From HGM04593 sp045631905 (GTDB lineage: Bacteria; Bacteroidota; Bacteroidia; Bacteroidales; Bacteroidaceae): a stretch of 64,000 nucleotides of DNA. A model generated the notes under the pieces. That model was not told the origin of the DNA and did no database searches. It saw only the letters and a list, made by a program, of their open reading frames with translations. How positions within the stretch are numbered: position 1 is the stretch's first letter; every line of letters starts with the position of its first letter. The stretch is from the NCBI GenBank assembly GCA_045631905.1, contig JAZQVO010000037.1, positions 37,367 through 101,366 of the forward strand, written 5' to 3'. Made by a program: the position numbers and the translations under genes. Below, piece by piece: positions 27,751 through 35,986 of this stretch.

Positions 27751-27942
27751 GATTTTATAACTTTATTAATAATAGATTAACAGAGTATAACAAAGAGAAA
27801 ATCTTTTGCACATACGCGCACGATTATTGTGGCAAATATTCGTTTTTTACACACTTTTGTCGTATTTTTGCAAATTGGTGTAGCACACACAAAGCCCACC
27901 TGTAAATTAAGAAAAAGAATAAAAAACAAAATAGAATACAAT

Positions 27943-30561
27943 ATGCTAACTTCAAAAGAGATTAGAGAATCTTTCAAGCAGTTTTTCAAGGAGAAGGGAC
28001 ACCTCATTGTTCCCTCGGCTCCCATGGTTGTAAAAGACGACCCCACACTCATGTTCACCAACGCAGGTATGAACCAGTTCAAGGATATTATTCTTGGTAA
28101 CCGCCCCGCAACAAGCAAGCGCGTAGCCGACTCACAAAAGTGCTTGCGCGTAAGCGGTAAGCACAACGACTTGGAGGAGGTGGGACACGACACTTACCAC
28201 CACACAATGTTCGAGATGCTCGGCAACTGGTCGTTTGGCGACTACTTTAAAGAAGATGCCATCAACTGGGCGTGGGAGTTCCTCACAAAGGTTGCAAAGC
28301 TCGACCCCGAGCGCATGTACGCAACAGTTTTCGAAGGCAGTGAAGCCGAGGGGCTGGAGCGCGACAACGAGGCCGCCGAAATTTGGAGCAAGCACCTCCC
28401 CGCCGACAGAATAATCAACGGTAACCACCACGACAACTTCTGGGAGATGGGCGACACAGGCCCCTGTGGCCCCTGCTCGGAGATACACATCGACCTCCGC
28501 TGCGAAGAGGAGCGCAAAGCTATCCCCGGTCGCGAACTTGTAAACGGCTCACACCCCCAAGTAATTGAGATATGGAACCTCGTATTCATGCAGTTCAACC
28601 GCATGGCCGACGGCCATTTGGAGGAGCTACCCGCAAAAGTTATCGACACCGGTATGGGATTCGAGCGTTTGTGCATGGCCCTTCAAGGCAAGCAGTCGAA
28701 CTACGACACCGACGTATTCCAGCCCATCATAAAAGCTATCGGCGAGATTAGCGGTAAGAGCTATGGCAAAGAGGAGATGACCGATGTTGCCATGCGCGTT
28801 ATTGCCGACCACATACGCACAATAGCCTTCTCTATTACCGACGGACAGCTCCCCTCAAACGCAAAAGCAGGCTACGTTATACGTCGTATCTTGCGTCGTG
28901 CCGTACGCTACGGCTACACATTCTTGGAACAGAAACAGGCATTCATGTTCAAGCTCGTCCCCACCCTCATAGAGAACATGGGCGACGCTTACCCCGAGCT
29001 CAAGCAACAGCAGGAGCTGATAACAAAGGTAATAAAAGAGGAGGAGGACTCTTTCCTTCGCACTCTCGACACAGGCATGCACCTTCTCGACAAGGTTATT
29101 GCAACCACCAAGGCCGAGGGTAAGAACGAGATAAGCGGCGTTGAGGCATTCACACTATACGACACATTTGGTTTCCCCATCGACCTCACACAACTCATTC
29201 TTCGCGAGAACGGTCTCACCGTAAACATGTCACAATTCGACGAAGAGATGCAGAAACAAAAGACACGCGCACGCAACGCAGCCGCTGTCGAGAACGGCGA
29301 CTGGGTAACAGTGAGCGAGGGCGATTGCGAGTTTGTTGGTTACGACAACACAGAGTACGAAACAACCATCTTGCGTTACCGCCAAACAAAGCAAAAGAAC
29401 CAGACACTATACCAGATTGTTCTCAAAGAGACACCCTTCTATGCCGAAAGCGGTGGACAGGTAGGCGACACAGGTTACCTTATTTGTGGCGACGAGCGCA
29501 TCGAGGTTATCGACACCAAAAAAGAAAACAACCTCCCCATACACATAACCAAGCAATTACCCGCCGACGCGTCGGCAACATTCCGCGCCGAGGTAAACCT
29601 CAAAAAGCGCAACGCATGTGCAGCCAACCACTCATGTACACACCTGCTCGACCAAGCTCTGCGTCAAGTACTTGGCACACACGTTGAGCAGAAAGGTTCG
29701 TTGGTTACACCCGATGCCATACGCTTCGACTTTTCACACTTCCAGAAAGTAACCGACGAAGAGATTGAGCAGGTAGAGCGCATTGTGAATGCACGCATAC
29801 GCGAGGATATCCCCTTGACCGATCATCGCAACATACCCATCGAGGAGGCCAAACAGCTTGGCGCGATAGCACTCTTTGGAGAGAAATACGGCGACCACGT
29901 GCGTGTAGTGCAGTTTGGCAACTCAATAGAGTTCTGCGGAGGAACACACGCATCATCGACAGGCAAAATAGGCATGGTGAAAATCATCGCCGAAAGTTCG
30001 GTTGCCGCCGGTGTGCGCCGTATCGAGGCAATCACAGGAGAGGCCTTGGAGAACCACCTCTACAAGTTGCAAACATTAATGAAAGAGATACACGGCCTGT
30101 TCAACAACGTACCCAACTTGAAGGCAACCATCGTAAAATCAATCAACGAAAACGCCGAGCTCAAAAAAGAGATTGAGGAGTATGCAAAAGAGAAGGCTCT
30201 TGCCATGAAGAACGACCTGTTGAAAGAGATTAAAGAGCGCGGAGGCATGCGATACATCAGCGCAGTGCTACCCGTTGCACCCGCAACAGTAAAGGATATT
30301 GTTTTTGCATTGCGTCAAGAGCAAGCCGAAAACCTCCTTATTGTTATAGGTAGCGTATACAACGACAAGCCCCAACTGACAATCTCGGCAAGTGCCGACC
30401 TTGTAGAGCGCGGTATAAACGCTGGTAAAATTGTGGGACAAGCCGCAAAAGAGATGCAAGGCGGTGGCGGTGGTCAGGCACACTTTGCACAAGCCGGCGG
30501 TAAAAACGCACAAGGCATCAAGGCCGCCATGGACAAGGTATTCGAGATTATTGAAGGATAA
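27943..30561 (+). CDS. alaS: Alanyl-tRNA synthetase
   Basis: The ATG at 27943 (MLTSKEIRESF) gives 872 residues, close to the E. coli length; the longer frame starts with GTG and adds an unrelated 38-residue leader. Class II motifs are visible (MFTNAGMNQFKD; GDTGPCGPCSEIH). The editing domain has HSCTHLLDQALRQ and EFCGGTHASSTG, and a C-terminal C-Ala/oligomerisation region follows (GGGGGQAHFAQAGGKN). A good -7 element (TATTTTTG, 27863-27870) lies 72 nt upstream. It is followed by a strong terminator. Confidence 0.97.
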   Translation: MLTSKEIRESFKQFFKEKGHLIVPSAPMVVKDDPTLMFTNAGMNQFKDIILGNRPATSKRVADSQKCLRVSGKHNDLEEVGHDTYHHTMFEMLGNWSFGDYFKEDAINWAWEFLTKVAKLDPERMYATVFEGSEAEGLERDNEAAEIWSKHLPADRIINGNHHDNFWEMGDTGPCGPCSEIHIDLRCEEERKAIPGRELVNGSHPQVIEIWNLVFMQFNRMADGHLEELPAKVIDTGMGFERLCMALQGKQSNYDTDVFQPIIKAIGEISGKSYGKEEMTDVAMRVIADHIRTIAFSITDGQLPSNAKAGYVIRRILRRAVRYGYTFLEQKQAFMFKLVPTLIENMGDAYPELKQQQELITKVIKEEEDSFLRTLDTGMHLLDKVIATTKAEGKNEISGVEAFTLYDTFGFPIDLTQLILRENGLTVNMSQFDEEMQKQKTRARNAAAVENGDWVTVSEGDCEFVGYDNTEYETTILRYRQTKQKNQTLYQIVLKETPFYAESGGQVGDTGYLICGDERIEVIDTKKENNLPIHITKQLPADASATFRAEVNLKKRNACAANHSCTHLLDQALRQVLGTHVEQKGSLVTPDAIRFDFSHFQKVTDEEIEQVERIVNARIREDIPLTDHRNIPIEEAKQLGAIALFGEKYGDHVRVVQFGNSIEFCGGTHASSTGKIGMVKIIAESSVAAGVRRIEAITGEALENHLYKLQTLMKEIHGLFNNVPNLKATIVKSINENAELKKEIEEYAKEKALAMKNDLLKEIKERGGMRYISAVLPVAPATVKDIVFALRQEQAENLLIVIGSVYNDKPQLTISASADLVERGINAGKIVGQAAKEMQGGGGGQAHFAQAGGKNAQGIKAAMDKVFEIIEG

Positions 30562-30576
30562 GAAGATACCCCATAC

Positions 30577-30623
30577 AAAAAACAGAGACATTTGCCCGCC
30601 CGGGCAAATGTCTCTGTTTTTTT
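30577..30623. terminator. Terminator of alaS
   Basis: A perfect 22-bp stem (GACATTTGCCCG core, arms ending in A5 and T5) is followed by T7 on the plus strand. Confidence 0.92.
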
Positions 30624-30688
30624 GAGCAACAATCAAACCTTTTTCTTTTAAGAATGTTACTTATAACAAATACAAACTTAAAGTAACA

Positions 30689-30850
30689 ATGAAAAGAGAA
30701 TACAAAAAGCCAAGATGCAAGAGCATCGAATTTGAATGTAATAATTTAATTGCGGTGTCTACCACAAACCAGTCAAAAAGAGAAGTTACAACATCGGGCA
30801 ACAACCGCGAAAGCACCTGGGACATCGGTTGGGATAACAAAAAGATGTAA
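30689..30850 (+). CDS. Small 53-residue peptide of a Bacteroidales 'KP...LIA.S' type
   Basis: The frame encodes 53 residues beginning MKREYKKPRCKSIEFE, continuing NNLIAVSTTNQSKRE and ending in a Trp-rich tail (STWDIGWDNKKM). I recall many short Bacteroidales proteins with the pattern MKKxYxKPxxxxxxxxxxxxLLAxS, so this looks like one of that poorly described group; that is recollection, not a search result. There is no signal peptide. It lies between the alaS terminator and the convergent helicase gene, whose stop codon is 3 nt away. The leader is 66 nt with no clear promoter. Confidence 0.6.
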   Translation: MKREYKKPRCKSIEFECNNLIAVSTTNQSKREVTTSGNNRESTWDIGWDNKKM

Positions 30851-30853
30851 CCC

Positions 30854-32290
30854 TCACTCAGCTACCTGTGCATCGCTCCAATTTACGAGATAAAGATTTT
30901 CGGTAGCTCGCGTGAAGGCGGTGTACAGCCAACGATAATAATCGGGGCCGGCCATGTCAGGCGTGACAAATCCTTGATCGATAAAGACACGCTTCCACTG
31001 ACCGCCCTGTGCTTTATGGCATGTTACAGCATAGCCATATTTCACCTGTAAAGCATTATAATAGGGGTTCCGACGCACCTCCTCCATGCGTTTACGCTTC
31101 GATTTAATTTCGGGATAGTCCTCCCACACAGCAGAAAAGAGCGCCTCGCTCTCTGTTCGTGTAAGCGATGGCGACTCGCTTGTGAGCGTGCCAAGCATAA
31201 TCTTCACGTCGAGCTCACAATCCTCATAATCGTTAAACGACAAAGTTACATCGGCAAAACGAAAGCCATACATCTCCTCTTGCGTGCCTGTGTAAACCAC
31301 CTCGGCCATATCTCCGTTGGCTATAAAATCTATTTTCTCGAGCAACGATTTATCAACCTTGCCAAGCTCTTCGCGCCAATAATAGTTATTTTTAACCACC
31401 ATGAGCACATCGCCCCTGTTAAGTTCCTCTTCGCGATAAAGAATGCGACGGCGTATACCCTCGTTATATATATTTGCACGCTTGTTTGAACGACACAACA
31501 CAATAGTCTCTTCGATGCCGACCTCGCTGTAACAACCCTCTATGGCCTCTATTAACTCATCGCCTTGCACACGGCATATATCGGCAAAGCCCGCCAACTT
31601 TATACGTGGCAAAACAGCGGTCTCACCCGATGTTATAACCCGGCGCAACATTGTAGCATTCTGCAAAATGCCCGACCCGTCGAGCTGACGCATCACCTGT
31701 GTCATCTCCATAGAGGAGACCGACAAGAACATAGAACGCAGGAAAGCCTGCGAGAGAGCAGGAGAGAGTTCCTCGCCCACAGGAGGCAACTGCGCCGTGT
31801 CGCCAAGCAACAACAGCGAGCAACCTCGCCCCGAATAGACAAATTCAATGAGATCGCTCAACAACTCCCCCGAGCCAAAATTTGAAACGCCCGCATTAGA
31901 AACCATAGAAGCCTCATCGACTATAAAAAGAGTGTTCACCGCCCTATTCTCCATGAGCGAGAACATTGAATCATCGAGCAGGCTTTTCTGCCTGTATATA
32001 CGCTTGTGTATAGTATGCGCAACCTTTCCCGAGTAGGACGAAAAAACCTTGGCAGCCCTGCCCGTCGGAGCAAGCAAAACAGTATTTCTCCCAAGCTGTT
32101 CCATAGTCTTTACCAAAGCCGAGACAAGAGAGGTTTTTCCCGTTCCGGCATAACCGCACAACAAAAAAACCTTCCTATCGTCGCACGACAAGATAAATTG
32201 CGATATCATATCGAGCGAAATTTCCTGCTCTTTTGTTGGAACAAAAGGGAAATTTGTTTTAATTTGCGAAATCAAATATTTATTTATCAC
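30854..32290 (-). CDS. RecD-like superfamily 1 DNA helicase
   Basis: The 478-residue protein starts with GTG (MINKYLISQIKTNF); the next in-frame ATG is 28 residues later and would remove conserved sequence. It has Walker A GYAGTGKTS (46-54), Walker B IVDEASMV (about 122-129), the DTAQLPPVG motif and a C-terminal UvrD_C_2-type block (VTCHKAQGGQWKRVFID, then YTAFTRA). It lacks the N-terminal region of RecD2 and is the short Bacteroidota form. A role in DNA repair or recombination is inferred. Confidence 0.9.
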   Translation of the reverse strand: MINKYLISQIKTNFPFVPTKEQEISLDMISQFILSCDDRKVFLLCGYAGTGKTSLVSALVKTMEQLGRNTVLLAPTGRAAKVFSSYSGKVAHTIHKRIYRQKSLLDDSMFSLMENRAVNTLFIVDEASMVSNAGVSNFGSGELLSDLIEFVYSGRGCSLLLLGDTAQLPPVGEELSPALSQAFLRSMFLSVSSMEMTQVMRQLDGSGILQNATMLRRVITSGETAVLPRIKLAGFADICRVQGDELIEAIEGCYSEVGIEETIVLCRSNKRANIYNEGIRRRILYREEELNRGDVLMVVKNNYYWREELGKVDKSLLEKIDFIANGDMAEVVYTGTQEEMYGFRFADVTLSFNDYEDCELDVKIMLGTLTSESPSLTRTESEALFSAVWEDYPEIKSKRKRMEEVRRNPYYNALQVKYGYAVTCHKAQGGQWKRVFIDQGFVTPDMAGPDYYRWLYTAFTRATENLYLVNWSDAQVAE

Positions 32291-32411
32291 AATAGAGGTA
32301 AAAATATATATTTATAAAAACGTAATTTCGTTTTTTTATTATACTTTTGCATGGTAAACAGCATTTTGGCTGTTTTGCGACACGAAAATACATAAATTAA
32401 ATATAGAAACA

Positions 32412-33098
32412 ATGAAAAACGTCTTTAATGTTTTATTAGCCATCGCTGCGATTGCTTTATGCTACATCTGTTATCGTAGCATCATGGGTCCCATTGAGTT
32501 TGAAACAGAGCGTGATGCACGCGAGAAATTCATCGTAGCCCGTCTTATCGACATTCGTACCGCACAAATCGAGTATCGTAACGCACACGAAGGTGCTTAT
32601 GCCGACAATTTCGATACACTCGTAAGCTTCTTGAAGAGTGCTAAAATGCCTATCATTCTTAAACAAGGAGAGCTCAACGACGAGCAGTTGGAGCGTGGTC
32701 TTACAGAGGACAAAGCTTTGGAAATTATAAAGAAAGCTGAAAAGACAGGCAAATGGGCCGAGGTAGACAAAGAAGGTTTGAGAGGTTTCCGTCGCGACAC
32801 ATCGTGGATTGCGCTCCTCGACACAATCTACCCCAAAGAGTTCGTTGCCGACTCTATCCCCTTTGTACCTTTCGGCAAGGGTGCAAAATTCGAGTTGCTC
32901 ACAAGTTGCGACACCACAAAATCGGGTAGCGCACAATACTTGTTCGAAGCTCGCACCCCCTATGAGGCCTATTTGAGCGACATCAACGAGCAGGAGCTCG
33001 CCAACCTCAAATACCAGACAAAGAAGATGGATCGTTACTGCGGTTTGAAGGTGGGCGATGTTGAGAACCCCAACAACAACGCAGGAAACTGGGAATAA
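32412..33098 (+). CDS. Membrane-anchored pseudopilin-like protein of unknown function
   Basis: The 228-residue protein has one N-terminal membrane segment (about 5-24). A helix follows with RTAQIEYRNAHEGAYADNFDTL, similar to the helix and first loop of type IV pilins (R-T-A-Q..Y...G-x-Y..). It lacks the prepilin peptidase site (G-F-x-x-x-E), so it is not a classical pilin. The rest is soluble with no motif I recognise. A -7 element (TACTTTTG, 32342-32349) lies about 60 nt upstream. Next come DUF3822 and rsmD on the same strand. Confidence 0.75.
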   Translation: MKNVFNVLLAIAAIALCYICYRSIMGPIEFETERDAREKFIVARLIDIRTAQIEYRNAHEGAYADNFDTLVSFLKSAKMPIILKQGELNDEQLERGLTEDKALEIIKKAEKTGKWAEVDKEGLRGFRRDTSWIALLDTIYPKEFVADSIPFVPFGKGAKFELLTSCDTTKSGSAQYLFEARTPYEAYLSDINEQELANLKYQTKKMDRYCGLKVGDVENPNNNAGNWE

Positions 33099-33122
33099 TA
33101 TCTCTTAATGAAAGAGGATATT
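33097..33122 (+). promoter_or_regulatory. Hairpin holding the DUF3822 start codon in its loop
   Basis: Arms AATATCTCTT (33097-33106) and AAGAGGATATT (33112-33122) pair over 10 bp with one bulged G, leaving AATGA in the loop. The ATG at 33108 is that of the DUF3822 gene. The left arm overlaps the stop codon of the gene before. Confidence 0.6.
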
Positions 33123-33911
33123 GTTGTATCACATAAAACATTATCCATTCGTATAAGTACGAATGGATTTTGTTTTTGCATATACGAGCCGACCAACCCC
33201 GACTCCGTGCAGTACCACCATCAGAAAGCCGATGGTGGTACGAGCCTATATGCAAACCTGTGCAAAGCGATAGAGGCCTGCCCCATCTCGCTCGAAGGCA
33301 TTAACAACATAAAAGCAATAGTTGCAACAAACGACTTTACAATAATACCTTCAGAGTTCGACGAGAAACAATACCATAAAATATACTATCGCAAGTGCTT
33401 CCCAAAAGCAGACACCAACATAGAAGTTGTAGCCAACAAACTCACAGCGCAAGGAGTAACAATACTTTTCCCCGTCGAGAAGAACATATACAACCGCCTT
33501 GCACAATTAGGCAACATAAGTTACTACACCCCGGCAAGCATACTGCTGGGCTACCTTGCACGCAAACCTTTCCCCGAAGATAAGTACCTGCTTGCCTACT
33601 ACCGTAGCGAAGGCTCCCTGCTCATATCAATGAAAGAAGGCAAGCCCGAGCTCGTGAACGGTTTTGAGACAACCGACAACCACAACCAACTGTTCTACCT
33701 GCTATCCATCTGGAAAGCGCAGGAGCTATCGCAAACCGAAGACAAAATATACCTTTGTGGCGACCAACGTGTCGAGAAACTCTCCATGCTCATAGCACAA
33801 TTTATAAAAAACAGAGAGCGTATAAACCCCACAGCACTATTCACCGCCAACCTGTTGAACAAGATTAAAGAGATACCATTTGACATACAAGCACTACTAT
33901 TATGCGAATAA
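33108..33911 (+). CDS. DUF3822 family protein
   Basis: The 267-residue protein matches the Bacteroidales family DUF3822 by size and position: it lies directly before rsmD and overlaps it by 10 nt. The N-terminus is SHKTLSIRISTNGFCFCIYE; later elements are PFPEDKYLLAYY and DKIYLCGDQRVEK. The family has been suggested to have an actin-like ATPase fold, but no function is established. The first 135 nt of the gene contain two perfect hairpins, and a third encloses the start codon, so expression may be limited relative to the pilin-like gene upstream. Confidence 0.85.
   Translation: MKEDIVVSHKTLSIRISTNGFCFCIYEPTNPDSVQYHHQKADGGTSLYANLCKAIEACPISLEGINNIKAIVATNDFTIIPSEFDEKQYHKIYYRKCFPKADTNIEVVANKLTAQGVTILFPVEKNIYNRLAQLGNISYYTPASILLGYLARKPFPEDKYLLAYYRSEGSLLISMKEGKPELVNGFETTDNHNQLFYLLSIWKAQELSQTEDKIYLCGDQRVEKLSMLIAQFIKNRERINPTALFTANLLNKIKEIPFDIQALLLCE
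33143..33168 (+). promoter_or_regulatory. Terminator-like hairpin inside the DUF3822 gene
   Basis: A perfect 11-bp stem (ATCCATTCGTA / TACGAATGGAT, 4-nt loop TAAG) is followed by TTTGTTTTTG. It looks like an intragenic terminator or attenuator 12 codons into the gene. Confidence 0.6.
33212..33241 (+). promoter_or_regulatory. Second perfect hairpin inside the DUF3822 gene
   Basis: Arms GTACCACCATC (33212-33222) and GATGGTGGTAC (33231-33241) pair perfectly over 11 bp with an 8-nt loop. No T-tract follows. Confidence 0.55.
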
Positions 33912-34450
33912 TCAGCGGAAAATACAAAGGCCGTCACTTTGACATACCAAAAAATTTCAAGGCCCGCCCCACAACCGACTTTGCCAAGGAGAACCTCTTC
34001 AACATACTATGCAACATAATAGATTTTGAAGAGTGCACCGCACTCGACCTCTTTTCGGGAACAGGTAGCATAAGCCTCGAATTATTATCACGCGGTTGCC
34101 TGTCGGTAACATCGGTCGAGATGGATTCTCTTCACTTTTCGCACCTTCGCAAGAGCGCGACAACACTAAACGACAATAACTGGCGACTTGTGAGAGACGA
34201 TGTTTTCCGCTACATAAAACGCTGTAACAGTAGTTATGACCTTATTTTTGCCGACCCTCCGTATGCACTAAAAGAGCTCAAAGATATACCCGAGCTTATC
34301 CTCAACACAAACATGCTGAAAGAGGGAGGCTTATTGGTCTTTGAGCACGGCAAAGACAATAGTTTCGAAGATAACCCATACTTCTTCCGCCACATAGCAT
34401 ACGGGAGCGTGAATTTCAGTTTTTTCAAGAAAGAGGGAAAAGAGGAGTAA
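33902..34450 (+). CDS. rsmD: 16S rRNA (guanine966-N2)-methyltransferase RsmD
   Basis: The 182-residue protein has the RsmD start MRIISGKYKGR, the ALDLFSGTGSISLELLSRG SAM-binding loop (about 45-62) and the catalytic DPPY motif in LIFADPPY. It methylates G966 of 16S rRNA during 30S assembly. It overlaps DUF3822 by 10 nt and converges with cls, with 8 nt between the stops. Confidence 0.95.
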   Translation: MRIISGKYKGRHFDIPKNFKARPTTDFAKENLFNILCNIIDFEECTALDLFSGTGSISLELLSRGCLSVTSVEMDSLHFSHLRKSATTLNDNNWRLVRDDVFRYIKRCNSSYDLIFADPPYALKELKDIPELILNTNMLKEGGLLVFEHGKDNSFEDNPYFFRHIAYGSVNFSFFKKEGKEE

Positions 34451-34458
34451 CCACCTGC

Positions 34459-35892
34459 TTACAGAAGAGGCGAGAGCAACCTTGCAGCCGACTCCACACA
34501 CTTGCGCACAAAAGAGCGAGAGGCATACTCCTGCTTGCTGAGCAGACGGCACTTTTTCATATCCTCCTCGAAAGCCGTTTTCAGTTGAGTGGCAACAGAG
34601 GCATCATACACAAAAGCAGTCACCTCGAAATTATAGTAAAAACTGCGAAAATCGAAATTTGCAGAGCCGACAGAGGAGATTATCCCATCGCTCACAACCG
34701 TTTTACTATGTATAAAGCCGTCGGCATATAAATAGACCTTAACCCCCGCATCTATAAGGTCGCCAAGATAGGAGTAACCTGCATAATTCGACACCAAATT
34801 ATCGCCACGCAAAGGTACCATCAAACGCACATCTACCCCCGACAAAGAGGCATTGCGCAGGGCGAGGCTCACAGTGTCGGTGAGCATAATATAAGGTGTT
34901 TGAATATAGACATAATCCTTGGCCAACGCCAACATATTTACAAAGGCCGACATTATAACATGGTTATTACCCACAGGGTTCGACTGCGCCACCTGCACAA
35001 CTGCCGAGCCCTCAACACCAAGTTCGGGAAAGTAGTCGGCACCGCAAACAAGTGTCCCGTTGGCAAAATACCAGTCGATGAGAAAAGACGTTTGAAGACC
35101 ATGCACCGCACTACCTGTTATTGCCAGCATAGTATCGCGCCAAGGCCCCCACGCCACACCTTTCACATACCTGTCGGCTATATTACAGCCACCTATGAAA
35201 CCATACTTACCATCGACCACAACCACCTTGCGATGGTTACGATAGTTTACCCTGTTACCTAATATGGGGAAATATACCTTCAAGAACGATTCAACCTCGC
35301 CACCTGCCCTCTCTATCTCGTTAAAGAAGCTCGAAGAGACCTTCCAAGAGCCTACGCTGTCGTATATAACACGCACCTCCACACCCTCGGACGCCTTTTT
35401 GGCAAGCAGGTCGCGCACTCTGCAACCAAGCTCATCATCTTCGAAGATATAAAACTGAAAATGTATATGCTCCTTGGCACCTTCGATAGAGGCAAGCATC
35501 TGCTCCATGAAGCGTGCTGTGTCTGTTATAACCTCGGCACCGCTACCGGGCATGGGATAGGAGGAGGCGGTATTTTCGAGATACGAAGCAAAACCCAAAT
35601 AGTGAGGTGGAATTTCCACCTTTCTACGGGAGCGATAATAGAGGTGGCTACGTTGCATTATACGCGATAGTGAGCGTTTGCCGATATATCTTATCTTACG
35701 AGTGTCGCGCCCAAAAAAGAAATAGAGTACAAGCCCCAAGAATGGTATAAAGAGAAGTACCATTATCCAAGCAAGTGTTCGTATGGGGTTACGGTTGTTA
35801 AGGATAATATTCAGCATCACAAACACGGCCAACAAAAAGTTGCCCCAATACATATAGCCCCAAAAGCCCTCTATTTGCGTTATACCAACCAT
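34459..35892 (-). CDS. cls: Cardiolipin synthase (phospholipase D family)
   Basis: The first ATG, at 35892, gives 477 residues; the frame can be read upstream to a TTG inside a hairpin, which is unlikely. Two N-terminal membrane segments (about 17-32 and 40-60) precede two PLD motifs, HRKVVVVDG (His220, Lys222) and HSKTVVSDG (His395, Lys397). It should join two phosphatidylglycerols, or phosphatidylglycerol with another head group, into cardiolipin at the inner membrane. The leader is unusual: two terminator-like hairpins lie directly before the start codon, the second with a T8 tract abutting the ATG. Confidence 0.92.
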   Translation of the reverse strand: MVGITQIEGFWGYMYWGNFLLAVFVMLNIILNNRNPIRTLAWIMVLLFIPFLGLVLYFFFGRDTRKIRYIGKRSLSRIMQRSHLYYRSRRKVEIPPHYLGFASYLENTASSYPMPGSGAEVITDTARFMEQMLASIEGAKEHIHFQFYIFEDDELGCRVRDLLAKKASEGVEVRVIYDSVGSWKVSSSFFNEIERAGGEVESFLKVYFPILGNRVNYRNHRKVVVVDGKYGFIGGCNIADRYVKGVAWGPWRDTMLAITGSAVHGLQTSFLIDWYFANGTLVCGADYFPELGVEGSAVVQVAQSNPVGNNHVIMSAFVNMLALAKDYVYIQTPYIMLTDTVSLALRNASLSGVDVRLMVPLRGDNLVSNYAGYSYLGDLIDAGVKVYLYADGFIHSKTVVSDGIISSVGSANFDFRSFYYNFEVTAFVYDASVATQLKTAFEEDMKKCRLLSKQEYASRSFVRKCVESAARLLSPLL

Positions 35893-35975
35893 AAAAAAAA
35901 GGTTACATGCGAATGTAACCAAAAAACAGCTAAAAAGATATAAAAAACGCTGTTTTTTATATCTTTTTAGCTGTT
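35893..35975 (-). terminator. Tandem terminator-like hairpins between the barrel gene and cls
   Basis: On the minus strand a perfect 24-bp stem with a 3-nt loop (arms 35952-35975 and 35925-35948) is followed by a T-tract. A second hairpin, GGTTACAT-TCGC-ATGTAACC (35920-35901), is followed by eight T (35900-35893) and then the cls start codon. The first clearly suits termination of the barrel gene. The second may act as an attenuator for cls. Confidence 0.8.
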
Positions 35976-35986
35976 ATGAGGGGTAT

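Noticed and set aside
27829..27942. 38-residue N-terminal extension of AlaS from a GTG
   Set aside because: The extension overlaps the promoter region and shows no similarity to AlaS; the ATG at 27943 gives the standard protein.
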